64,000 bases of DNA from NCBI RefSeq assembly GCF_025567095.1, contig NZ_JAOQJH010000009.1. The stretch is one strand, 5' to 3'. Of the stretch, positions 1 through 7,620 are shown piece by piece; the first letter of the stretch is position 1, and the number at the start of each line of letters is the position of its first letter. The notes under the pieces were generated by a model, which saw only the letters and a program-made list of their open reading frames with translations, was not told the DNA's origin and did no database searches. A program made the translations under genes and the position numbers. The DNA is from Anthropogastromicrobium aceti (lineage in GTDB: Bacteria > Bacillota > Clostridia > Lachnospirales > Lachnospiraceae).

Positions 1-725
1 GCATGAGCATCCTGTAGTTCTGGTTCTGCCAAATATGCAAGAATTGCTTTTTCTTCATCCCAAAGCCACAAATCCTTTGCTTTATATTTACAGGGAATTG
101 CAACCTTTCCATACTTCACAATCAGCCCTGACTGAGAAGAATCAATGACAAGCCCGCGTGTGGATTGCTTTGCCCGAATTTCCGGAAGATCGCCGCGCTT
201 TTTGAAATGTAACTTTCTTCGGCTCGAATACAATATCGTTTCAATTGCAGACCAAATATCTTCTGCACGGGAGAGAGCAAAGATGCTTTGAAGGTGATAC
301 GTTTCTTTCAATTCCATCATTTTGGTTCGGCAAAAATCCCATGTCACCTGATAAGACTCTCTCATCTGATTCATTGAATTGGTAATTTCAGCGCGTTCCT
401 TTTTCAGGTGATTCAGCTTTTGTGTTTCCTCATCTGATAGAACTTCTTTCTTTTCCAGTGCATGGATTGGATCCGATACTTTTCCATACAGTTTCTGCAA
501 GGCACGATATCTTTTTGTGCGCAAAAGCTGCTCCAGATTTCGTTCCATGATACCGAGGAGTTCATTTCCACATTTGCGCAGATGGTCGGCATCCGAAAAA
601 ATGCGTCGCTTTTCATCTTCGCTTATATCAGCTTCAAACACAACAACATGTCGATTTGATTTTTTATGGAACTTACGCAATGCTTTTTGATATTCGTCTG
701 GCTCCTGCTTTTTCCGAATCGCCAT
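1..725 (-). CDS. TnpB-like (IS605 OrfB-type) protein, N-terminal part
   Basis: An open frame of 241 codons without a stop runs off the left edge of the window. It starts at ATG 725, with GAAAGGAG as ribosome binding site about 5 bases upstream. The visible part is basic and mostly helical, with LRTKRYRALQKLYGK near residues 68-82 and FKKRGDLPEIRAKQSTRG near 175-192. The order, a helical REC-like region followed by a basic beta segment, recalls TnpB/IS605 OrfB proteins, which are RNA-guided nucleases or transposase accessory proteins. The RuvC motifs and zinc finger that would prove this lie outside the window. No TnpA gene or element end is visible on this side. Coding status is firm; the family call is tentative. 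Confidence 0.55.
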   Translation of the reverse strand, partial: MAIRKKQEPDEYQKALRKFHKKSNRHVVVFEADISEDEKRRIFSDADHLRKCGNELLGIMERNLEQLLRTKRYRALQKLYGKVSDPIHALEKKEVLSDEETQKLNHLKKERAEITNSMNQMRESYQVTWDFCRTKMMELKETYHLQSIFALSRAEDIWSAIETILYSSRRKLHFKKRGDLPEIRAKQSTRGLVIDSSQSGLIVKYGKVAIPCKYKAKDLWLWDEEKAILAYLAEPELQDAH

Positions 726-1352
726 AAAACTCCTTTCTTTCCTACTGCTCAACTTAGGAATCTATCGATTGCTTTTTTTATTAATAGTGAATATATACTC
801 CTCATTACTATAATTAGTATATCATACTTTACAAGAAATCACAAACACGAAATTGATAATTGCCTGTATAATAATTCGACAAAATTCGACATCATTGTCT
901 AATTATTCAACAAATTTTCTTAGCCTGCTAACTGACCTTTATAATTGGTAAGAATTAGAATCGTTTAACATCAGGCTCTCCAGACGACAGGATGTTTCAT
1001 TTGATAGTTACAATGGTTATTACTATGATATTCATTGTCAGTTACGTTCTTCATCCGTCAACTGGCATTTTCCTTTAATTTCTCAATGTGCAAGTTAAAA
1101 GAATGTGATTTTTTCCCGATATAATAGCATAATTTTTTTAATTAAATGTGCCTTTTATGCTTTTAGATCTGTTATATTCAGAAGATATCGACATTAAAGA
1201 TTTAGAAAAATATTTTTTGGCTTCATCCCAATGGCAAGCCCCTGGGGTTTCGCCTAAAAATTTTATAACTTCTGATTAAAAATAGTAAGGTGCTCTGACT
1301 GCTTTTACATCAAATCATAAATCATACTTGTTTCAATTTTCTTTGCTGCACC
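726..1352. other. Gene-free spacer between the TnpB-like gene and the ABC operon
   Basis: About 630 bases hold no convincing gene. Apart from the promoter near 807-834, the only hint of coding is a 43-codon plus-strand frame from GTG 1148 to about 1279. It has a reasonable amino acid mix (LDLLYSEDIDIKDLEKYF) but no clear ribosome binding site and could be a gene remnant. I saw no tRNA, no clear terminal inverted repeat and no array. Confidence 0.5.
807..834 (-). promoter_or_regulatory. Promoter of the TnpB-like gene
   Basis: On the minus strand TTGTAA, a 16-bp spacer and TATAGT lie about 80 bases upstream of the start codon at 725. The match is by eye and not tested. Confidence 0.45.
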
Positions 1353-1994
1353 TCATCCACGCACCTCATGCCCAATAATCTTCCCATGATCGAATCGGAA
1401 AATCTCGTCACACAAAATATCAATATCCTCTTTGCTGTGACTGGCAATAATGATCAACTTTCCCTGATCTTTCTGTTTTAGCAGCACGTTTCGCATCTCC
1501 TCCACACCTTCATTGTCAAGTCCGTTTAACGGCTCATCCAAAAGCAATATCTGAGGATCTTCCATGATAGCCTGTGCAATGCCAAGGCGTTGACGCATTC
1601 CAAGTGAATATTTTCCAACATGCTTTTTGCTATCCGGATCCAATCCGACTAGCTTGATTGTCTCACGGATTCGTTTGCTCGTGATTTTCCCGCGAATCAT
1701 TGCCATCAGCTTCAAGTTTTGAAATGCCGAATATTCTGGCAAAAAGCCCGGTGTCTCAATGATTGCGCCTATATCATCAGGAATGTCAATCTCTTTTCCA
1801 ACCTGTTTTCCATTTACTTTTATCGTTCCCGACGTAGGCTTAATAAAACCAAGTATCATCTTCATCAGCACTGTTTTTCCAGAACCATTTCTTCCCACAA
1901 AGCCATATATTTTTCCGGGATAAAATATGCCAGACACATCCGATATTACGGTCTGCGTGCCAAATGTTTTTGTCAAATTTTCGATTTCAATCAT
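1353..1994 (-). CDS. ABC transporter ATP-binding protein (BcrA type)
   Basis: A 213-residue single ABC domain that would energise the membrane proteins encoded just upstream. Visible motifs are Walker A GRNGSGKT (residues 35-42), Q-loop region IIETPGF, signature YSLGMRQR, Walker B ILLLDEP and the switch His in ASHSKED. The short length and sequence style match the BcrA-like ATPases of peptide-export or lantibiotic-immunity transporters. GGAGG lies 8 bases before ATG 1994, and the preceding gene ends 63 bases upstream. It is the last gene of a four-gene minus-strand operon starting near 4954. Substrate unknown; a role in peptide antibiotic defence is inference only. Confidence 0.9.
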   Translation of the reverse strand: MIEIENLTKTFGTQTVISDVSGIFYPGKIYGFVGRNGSGKTVLMKMILGFIKPTSGTIKVNGKQVGKEIDIPDDIGAIIETPGFLPEYSAFQNLKLMAMIRGKITSKRIRETIKLVGLDPDSKKHVGKYSLGMRQRLGIAQAIMEDPQILLLDEPLNGLDNEGVEEMRNVLLKQKDQGKLIIIASHSKEDIDILCDEIFRFDHGKIIGHEVRG

Positions 1995-2057
1995 TGCCGT
2001 TTCCTCCGATTTTTGTTTTCCTCTTTTTACACGATACTATCTTTTTTCTCGTTCCTG

Positions 2058-2945
2058 CTATACGGTAATATCCTTTCGTCTCGTTCCTATACCGGCTATG
2101 ACGAATAAGACGATACAGATTATCACATTTGCAGGAATAATAATGTTCTGATTTAATGGCCGTTCCATCCCCAGAATCTTCCAGTGTTCAATGCTGCTCC
2201 AACTGACTGGCGAAACATAATACATCCAATAAGCTTGAAGTACAATCCAGCGCACCACTGGATCCAACAAAACGAAAAATCTCGCCACAATACTTCCCAA
2301 TCTATACTTTCCAGACAGCTGGTTCACCGCATATATCAAAAAGCCAATTCCCGTAAAAGACAGCCATGCAATCCCAAAGGTCATCCACTGGGCAGAATCT
2401 GGATATATGGTCTGAAGCACATCTTTTGAAAACGTCAGGCTTCCCATATATGAATTTAAAACATCTACATCTTCCACCAAGATACTTTGAACCACACTTC
2501 CCCAAAATGGTTTGAATGTGATCACTGGTATCGATATCACTGCGCAAATCAGACAAAAATAAAGCAAATACACCGCAGATGCCACCATGATATAAAAGCA
2601 ATTTCCAAGCCACCATGCTTTCTTTTTGCTTCGCGCAATCACACTGTAAAGCGTTGTATCACAAAATGGTGCATTGCAAAACAACACAATCACGCCAAAA
2701 TAGACCATCACCTTTAACAGCCCATTTGCAATGGAGGCATCAAAAAACAAAAATGGAAGCAAGAATGGAGTTACCGTCTTCTTCATAAAAAGTGCATATC
2801 GAATCAGTCCACTCATGGATTGACCTACCAAAAAGCCCTCCATCAAAAATACAAACCATACACGATAATCATGTTTCCACTTCAAAAAGTTCGTCATCAT
2901 AATCGAAACAGATCGTTTCAAAATGCCTCTTTCAGTATATACCAT
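2058..2945 (-). CDS. ABC transporter permease subunit, multi-pass membrane protein
   Basis: A 295-residue protein with about six hydrophobic segments, for example around residues 28-45, 62-85, 112-135, 195-220 and 268-288, and a short basic tail. It has no recognisable catalytic motif. It overlaps the upstream lipoprotein gene by 14 bases, and a GGAGG 6 bases before ATG 2945 supports this start. By position it is one of two membrane subunits paired with the ATPase at 1353-1994. The family is not recognised beyond ABC-2-like permease, so the substrate cannot be read from sequence. Confidence 0.75.
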   Translation of the reverse strand: MVYTERGILKRSVSIMMTNFLKWKHDYRVWFVFLMEGFLVGQSMSGLIRYALFMKKTVTPFLLPFLFFDASIANGLLKVMVYFGVIVLFCNAPFCDTTLYSVIARSKKKAWWLGNCFYIMVASAVYLLYFCLICAVISIPVITFKPFWGSVVQSILVEDVDVLNSYMGSLTFSKDVLQTIYPDSAQWMTFGIAWLSFTGIGFLIYAVNQLSGKYRLGSIVARFFVLLDPVVRWIVLQAYWMYYVSPVSWSSIEHWKILGMERPLNQNIIIPANVIICIVLFVIAGIGTRRKDITV

Positions 2946-4077
2946 TCTGCACCTCCAATCCGGTTACCGCATCCAAATACAAATAGTCATTTACATTTGT
3001 CCCTGATACATCTGTGCCAAAGCAAATCTCCCAGCACGGAATGATGGAGGCAGAAGCACCTACTACTTTCTCATTTTTCTCCTCCACATTTATATACTTC
3101 TTATGACTGTAGCACAGCTTTACAGAGAGAATCTTAGATTGGTTCAATTTCTGTTTCTGCAAAATGGCTGCTCCCATCGAATATGCCTCCTGTGCCGAAA
3201 TGATTTTCTGTTCTTCCTTTTTGGCCTGTGAAAGATCAAGCGCTGGCATGCCACTATTTGCATAAAAAATCTGACCATCCGCATTGACAAACAACTCTAT
3301 CCACGGAAAGGTTGGCGAATAAAAACGTTTTTCATCCAGTTGCTGCTTATAGACAACATAGTAAGCTTCCTGCTCTTTTGTCCACTGCTTCACATTCCAT
3401 GTGCCATTCCACGGATCAGACCCTTCGATATATTCCGATCCCGGTGCACAATAAAAGCCCTCTCCATATTGTTTTGAGGCATCTTGCTGAAGCTTGCGCA
3501 GCGTCTCATAATCCATCGCAAATGCATTTTCAAACACCGCAGGAATCTCTGCATCGGCCATCGCCTGATCACAAATCTTTATTACTTCTTCTCTCGATAA
3601 CTGATCGAAATCTTTTTTCGGAAAACGCTCTGCCAGCTCCGACAATAAAAATCGTCGTTTATGATCTTCTGGTTGTGTGATATTCAAATATCTTAATGCA
3701 TCTTCCGGATCAATAGTATAAAAGTAAAAACTAATATCTCCAAAGTTCAGTTGTATCTCCGTACTTTCTTCTGGTATAATAAGAGACTTTTGATCATGTT
3801 CGTCACATACCTTATATTTTTCAATTTCTTCATCGCTCAAATCAGTAAATCCCCTCGCAATATTTTCTACTGTATATGGAATGACCGAAACATCATTGTA
3901 CGCAAATGCAGTTAATTCTTCCACTGTTTCCAGTTCTACCTCTGCAGCTGCCTCCTGATAATCACCCTGTAAACGATCCTCTGCACTCATATGAACTGAA
4001 TGGCAGGATGAAAGCAGACATCCACCGCCAAGAAACATTCCTATCATCATTTTTTCAATCTGTTTTTTCGTTCTCAT
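2932..4077 (-). CDS. Predicted lipoprotein of the ABC transporter operon
   Basis: A 381-residue secreted protein. Its N-terminus has basic residues, a hydrophobic stretch and a lipobox LSSC with the lipidated Cys at residue 25, so it should be anchored outside the membrane. The rest is hydrophilic, acidic at first, with Trp/Tyr-rich segments such as WNGTWNVKQW and a C-terminal part (DYLYLDAVTGLEVQNG) that looks like a small beta domain. It lies between two permease genes and overlaps the next gene. It could be a substrate-binding or sensing partner of this transporter. I do not recognise the family. Confidence 0.75.
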   Translation of the reverse strand: MRTKKQIEKMMIGMFLGGGCLLSSCHSVHMSAEDRLQGDYQEAAAEVELETVEELTAFAYNDVSVIPYTVENIARGFTDLSDEEIEKYKVCDEHDQKSLIIPEESTEIQLNFGDISFYFYTIDPEDALRYLNITQPEDHKRRFLLSELAERFPKKDFDQLSREEVIKICDQAMADAEIPAVFENAFAMDYETLRKLQQDASKQYGEGFYCAPGSEYIEGSDPWNGTWNVKQWTKEQEAYYVVYKQQLDEKRFYSPTFPWIELFVNADGQIFYANSGMPALDLSQAKKEEQKIISAQEAYSMGAAILQKQKLNQSKILSVKLCYSHKKYINVEEKNEKVVGASASIIPCWEICFGTDVSGTNVNDYLYLDAVTGLEVQNGIY

Positions 4078-4135
4078 ACATGCCTCCTTACTACAATTCC
4101 TACGATTTCACGTTCAATACAATCATACAATGCTT

Positions 4136-4954
4136 CTAATCCATTCCATTTAAAAAGCGCTTTTGCATCACAGCTTTCACACACTTTGCTGCCGCCAGCG
4201 AACAAATCGTAAAAAATACGACATGATAAATTACTTCACCAACTGATGCTCTTCCCGGTTCGGATGTAAGTGAACTGTAAGAAAACATCCATGGCAGCGC
4301 CTCCGTAAAATAAAACAAAAGATAAAACACAAAAAAGCCCGCTCCAACTGCTACATACTCATCTGGTTTCAAAATGGCGACTGCCGCTGCAAGATAGCAC
4401 ACTGGAATAATAGACATTGCAAGATTAAAGCTCATGAGAACCAGGTAAATCCATGCGGCCTTGCTGTTCATAAGTGGCTGAAAAATTCCATACAATGAAC
4501 TGCCACGTGTTTCAATCGTCATGAATGGATTCAGGAATACGCCGGCCAGCAAAAATCCCGTGATCATGGTAACAATTATGTACGCTGCAATCGCAAGCAA
4601 TCTTGCATTCATCATGCTGTCAAAATCTGTTCGCTGCCGAATATAAGGCAAAACATGATTTTTAATGTCGGATGGAAAGGTTGTCACCGTACAAATACTT
4701 GCCGCAATTACATACAAGGACTTATACCGATCAAATATCAATGTCATCTGAAGCTGATCACAAATACTTTGCTTTAACTCTGCGGGCCAACTGATCGAAT
4801 CAATTGAAATCAAATCCGACACGGAAATGACTGCAATTATGGCAACAAGAAAGAGTCCCGTCATCAATCGCCTCACCGTGAACAATCGATATAGCTCCGC
4901 CAGCAACATTCCTTTTTTCATTCTCTTTCGCTTCATTTTTTTCTTACTTTTCAA
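4136..4954 (-). CDS. ABC transporter permease subunit, first gene of operon
   Basis: A 272-residue membrane protein with a very basic cytoplasmic N-terminus (KSKKKMKRKRMKKG) followed by about six hydrophobic segments. The start is TTG at 4954, chosen because GGGAGG lies about 10 bases upstream. An in-frame ATG six codons later lacks equally good spacing. It resembles the other permease in this operon in size and topology, so the two may form a heterodimer with the ATPase at 1353-1994. Function beyond ABC-2-like transport is not visible. Confidence 0.72.
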   Translation of the reverse strand: MKSKKKMKRKRMKKGMLLAELYRLFTVRRLMTGLFLVAIIAVISVSDLISIDSISWPAELKQSICDQLQMTLIFDRYKSLYVIAASICTVTTFPSDIKNHVLPYIRQRTDFDSMMNARLLAIAAYIIVTMITGFLLAGVFLNPFMTIETRGSSLYGIFQPLMNSKAAWIYLVLMSFNLAMSIIPVCYLAAAVAILKPDEYVAVGAGFFVFYLLFYFTEALPWMFSYSSLTSEPGRASVGEVIYHVVFFTICSLAAAKCVKAVMQKRFLNGMD

Positions 4955-5242
4955 TCGTTATCGCCTCCCGTTTGTTTGATCGTTTGTTGTTTGATAACTT
5001 TTTATTTGATGTGTTTATCTTAAACTAGTAACGTGACAATTCCCTTACTTTTCGGTGACAGTTTTGTCACTTTCAGTTTTTGTTTTTCTTCACAGAATCT
5101 TTTCTTCTTACAACAATTCACATACTCCTATCTATTTCCATATACTACCAAACGGACCAATTTCAACGTTACGCTTAAAATCTGCGCTAACTTTACGTTC
5201 TTACATTTCGAGCCGATAAAGTTCATAATACCACCACATAAA
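4955..5242 (-). promoter_or_regulatory. Upstream region of the ABC operon with GTGACA repeats
   Basis: This stretch carries no gene. It holds the presumed promoter of the minus-strand operon that begins at 4954. GTGACA occurs on the plus strand at 5033-5038 and 5055-5060, 22 bp apart, and the second copy forms an inverted repeat with TGTCAC at 5065-5070. A minus-strand TTGTCA at 5034-5039 could be a -35 box, but no good -10 follows. The layout suggests an operator for a dimeric regulator; no regulator gene is adjacent. Confidence 0.4.
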
Positions 5243-5284
5243 AGAAAAAGATTCTGTAAGTTTCAAACAGATACTTACAGAATC
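5243..5284 (-). terminator. Rho-independent terminator after the 93-residue membrane protein
   Basis: A perfect 12-bp inverted repeat (arms 5250-5261 and 5273-5284, 11-base loop) is followed on the minus strand by TTTTTCTTTT. It lies 26 bases past the stop codon at 5310. Confidence 0.85.
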
Positions 5285-5309
5285 CAAAAATTCCAAAAAT
5301 AAATCAAGC

Positions 5310-5591
5310 TTATTTCCGTCTTCTCCACGAAACCAATTTGACATTCAAATATGTAAGCAATACAATTGCTAGCACAATACTTAATCCAATTGCAACATAA
5401 TACATACTTTCCCCTAATGGATAATTGATTGCAAGATTCGACAGCATTTCTCTTTTTTCAACTGCACTTAATCCACTCAAGTCCACTTGAATTGGGATCA
5501 CATTTAATTTCAAAATAAAGCTAACACCATACAATCCCACATTAATGAACATAGTGAAAACATATACTATCTTTAATATTCTTTCTATCAC
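5310..5591 (-). CDS. Small two-span membrane protein, unknown function
   Basis: A 93-residue protein with two hydrophobic helices at about residues 8-28 and 64-84, an intervening segment NVIPIQVDLSGLSAVEKRE, and a basic end SWRRRK. The start is GTG 5591, supported by GGAGGG 8 bases upstream. A strong terminator follows it and its promoter lies in the 170-base gap before 5763, so it looks like a single-gene unit. I do not recognise the family. Confidence 0.65.
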   Translation of the reverse strand: MIERILKIVYVFTMFINVGLYGVSFILKLNVIPIQVDLSGLSAVEKREMLSNLAINYPLGESMYYVAIGLSIVLAIVLLTYLNVKLVSWRRRK

Positions 5592-5708
5592 TTAAATTTC
5601 CCTCCACGACTTGTTTTCATTCTTTGTATAGACAATTCTTTCATCTATATTTTATATCAGCAGTATGAGAAAATCAAGTGAAGGATTCAATTCCGAGAAA
5701 GTAATTCG

Positions 5709-5753
5709 AAATGCCGCTTGCACAGATCTTTTTTGTCGGTGCAGGCGGCATTT
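5709..5753. terminator. Hairpin, probable terminator after gene 5763-6056
   Basis: Two 15-base arms (5709-5723 and 5739-5753) pair with a single G-T mismatch around a 15-base loop. It lies just beyond the stop codon at 5763. The U-run on the minus strand is weak, so termination is likely but not certain. Confidence 0.55.
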
Positions 5754-5762
5754 CTTCTACAT

Positions 5763-6056
5763 TTAATCAGAATTTTTTGACTCAACCCAAAATTCATACC
5801 ATTCACTGTCATTGCAAATTTCGAGTTTTCGCCAATGAGAACACTCCAAGTACTGATCTGTATGATTGGTAATCGAATAACTCATAAATTCGTTGCGGTT
5901 TGGCACTAACTCAATTCCCATCTCAGCTGCATCCTGAACCACATACGGACTTCGATAGCTTTCTGAATGGTCCTTTGGGACAACTGAAATATCATATTTT
6001 GTCAGGAATATTTGTAGCAGACTGCATACGAAAACTAGTACATATTTTGCGCCCAT
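5763..6056 (-). CDS. Small membrane-anchored or exported protein with Ig-like remnant
   Basis: A 97-residue protein with one hydrophobic segment at residues 5-20 that could be an anchor or signal sequence. The second half (SITNHTDQYLECSHWRKLE, then SEWYEFW) resembles the strand pattern of small bacterial Ig-like domains (Big_20 type), but the domain would be short and ends abruptly. AGGAGGTG lies 7 bases before ATG 6056. It may be a truncated version of a longer lipoprotein. Function is unknown; the Ig-like reading is tentative. Confidence 0.55.
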   Translation of the reverse strand: MGAKYVLVFVCSLLQIFLTKYDISVVPKDHSESYRSPYVVQDAAEMGIELVPNRNEFMSYSITNHTDQYLECSHWRKLEICNDSEWYEFWVESKNSD

Positions 6057-6136
6057 AACGATACACCTCCTATCATGTATTATTTCTCCTCGGCAAGTTA
6101 CTTCATTATGGTGATTGAAACTGCTGTCTGCAACTA

Positions 6137-6502
6137 CTATTTTGAATATACTGCATCATTTTTTGAGAGAAGATACACGCAATATTGATTCATGCTGATA
6201 CCTTCCCTCTTGGAATGTTCTGCAAGAGAACGATGCAAGCTGCGAGGTATTCTAAGCTTAAATTGTCCTGAATATTCCTCCAAACTGTCCGGCTCGTGAA
6301 TTTCGATACCATCTTCAATGGCAGCTTCTAACCATGCCTTCTTAGCATCCAAAGCATTTGCAACAGCGGATTCTACTGTTTCTCCACAGGTGATACATCC
6401 CGGAAGCTCTGGAAATGAAACCACGAAACCGCCCTCATCCTTATCCTCTACAATTTCCATACGATAGTTCATTATCAAATAATCATTCAGCGTTTTCATC
6501 AT
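6137..6502 (-). CDS. hicB: HicB-family antitoxin
   Basis: A 121-residue protein with the two HicB parts. A partial RNase H-like fold at residues 13-65 contains DEGGFVVSFPELPGCITCG. A ribbon-helix-helix DNA-binding segment, LRIPRSLHRSLAEHSKREG, lies at about residues 83-101 and is followed by SMNQYCVYLLS. HicB proteins neutralise the HicA mRNA interferase and repress their own operon. No HicA-sized gene is visible on either side, so this is an orphan antitoxin or regulator. The 70-base leader contains an open frame ending in KQIVESEAVNDENAE that overlaps the hicB start, but it has no usable start codon. A near-consensus promoter with direct repeats lies upstream. Confidence 0.85.
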   Translation of the reverse strand: MMKTLNDYLIMNYRMEIVEDKDEGGFVVSFPELPGCITCGETVESAVANALDAKKAWLEAAIEDGIEIHEPDSLEEYSGQFKLRIPRSLHRSLAEHSKREGISMNQYCVYLLSKNDAVYSK

Positions 6503-6593
6503 TTACCGCCTCACTTTCCACAATCTGTTTTACCATCTCTACATACACTTTTTTAATAGGTTCATGCCTCGGTTTTGAATACCTCCTATCTAT

Positions 6594-6622
6594 ATTATAT
6601 ATGGTGTCATATTTGGTGTCAA
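6594..6622 (-). promoter_or_regulatory. hicB promoter with direct-repeat operator candidate
   Basis: The minus strand reads TTGACA, 17 bp, TATAAT, a full consensus sigma-A promoter. The spacer contains GACACCAAATAT followed by GACACCATATAT, a 12-bp direct repeat spanning the -35 and spacer. This is a plausible autoregulatory site for the ribbon-helix-helix domain of HicB. Transcription would begin at about 6587, next to an AGGAGG. Confidence 0.75.
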
Positions 6623-6653
6623 TATTATTTCTGCACGTTTACGAATATGTAAA

Positions 6654-6699
6654 GGAAACGGGCGCAGGAATCCGCAAGGATTCTCGCGCCCGTTTTCTA
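6654..6699. terminator. Strong stem-loop terminator
   Basis: Arms 6656-6665 and 6686-6695 pair perfectly, extended by AGGAATCC/GGATTCT around a GCAA tetraloop. T-rich sequence follows on both strands. It can end the minus-strand gene at 6728 and insulate the hicB promoter. Confidence 0.85.
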
Positions 6700-6727
6700 A
6701 AACTACTCTTCGCAATACTCTTACATA

Positions 6728-6964
6728 TTACTGTCTCTTGCAGTTATCGGCTGCATTTCGTGCCTGATAGGATTTTTCGGCATTTCTGGAATTACTGGCA
6801 TTCTTCCACTCATCTTTTGAATTTTTCTCTGATGTGTCTTTATCTCTGTGACAATTAGTTGCAGAATTTTCTTCCTTTGTACTGTGGCAGTTTACCGCCT
6901 GATTTCGATATGAATCCTGTTCCTTCTTGTTGTAACTGTTTTCTGAATCGCTATAATTTCTCAT
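6728..6964 (-). CDS. Small Asn/Ser/Lys-rich protein with repeated A-x-N-C motif
   Basis: A 78-residue, very hydrophilic protein without membrane segments. The motif A-x-N-C occurs three times (AVNCH, ATNCHR, ADNCKR), separated by Lys/Asp/Ser-rich stretches. The frame is backed by AGGAGG 9 bases before ATG 6964 and by a strong terminator after the stop. The composition suggests an intrinsically disordered protein. The spaced cysteines could bind metal or form disulphides, but this is speculation. Family not recognised. Confidence 0.6.
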   Translation of the reverse strand: MRNYSDSENSYNKKEQDSYRNQAVNCHSTKEENSATNCHRDKDTSEKNSKDEWKNASNSRNAEKSYQARNAADNCKRQ

Positions 6965-7119
6965 AATAAAAAACCTCCTGATGTGTAACTAGATTGAAAA
7001 AGGCTTTCGCCTTCACATCTAGTATGGCACCAGAAGGTTTGTTTATGCATGACATTTTCCTCATGTTTTTTGCATGTTTTCTATCATGCTTTTACGTCAC
7101 ATTTTTTCTGTCACGTTTT

Positions 7120-7599
7120 TTATTTATTTGATGAATTTTTCACCAGATAATACACGGCTGCCACTGCCAGTACAACAACTGCCGGTTTGAATAGGATTGC
7201 TACGAGCTTAAAGATAATACTTAATACAAGAAAAACAACTGCTACAATTGCTAAAATCGCAATGGTCTTTGTCACCCAGTTCTTGGATGCAGTCTCTTTC
7301 ATCCAGCTAAAGCTCCAGCCATCACCGCCAGTTGAACTGTCGTCTGAACCTGTGCTGTAGTTGTAGCTTCCGGCACGGCTGTTTTCCTGCGTGCTTGCCT
7401 CACCGGAGGTATCAATAATCGTCTTTGCAATAAGACGCGGACTTCCAAGTAAAGCAAAAATCTCTTCCTCAGACTTTCCTGCTGCTCTTTGCTCACTGAT
7501 ATAGTCATTATAGTATCTTACATTTTCCTGAATGATGCGCTCTTCCACATTTCCACGAAGCGCCTGCTCTAACTCTGTGACGAATTCAATTTGTGTCAT
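7120..7599 (-). CDS. DUF1700/HAAS-domain membrane protein
   Basis: A 159-residue protein. The first 65 residues form the HAAS-type helical domain typical of DUF1700 (TQIEFVTELEQALRG, then EEIFALLGSPRLIAKTI). A Gly/Ser-rich linker and two hydrophobic helices at about residues 108-130 and 134-152 follow. DUF1700 genes are often paired with PadR regulators, but none is next to it here. It follows the membrane glycosyltransferase by 21 bases and may be the last gene of the polysaccharide operon. Function unknown. Confidence 0.75.
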   Translation of the reverse strand: MTQIEFVTELEQALRGNVEERIIQENVRYYNDYISEQRAAGKSEEEIFALLGSPRLIAKTIIDTSGEASTQENSRAGSYNYSTGSDDSSTGGDGWSFSWMKETASKNWVTKTIAILAIVAVVFLVLSIIFKLVAILFKPAVVVLAVAAVYYLVKNSSNK

Positions 7600-7620
7600 A
7601 AAACACCTACGCCTTTCTGC

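Noticed and set aside
1148..1279. 43-codon frame in the first spacer
   Set aside because: The amino acid mix is plausible, but it has a GTG start, no ribosome binding site and no neighbours that explain it. It is kept only as a possible remnant.
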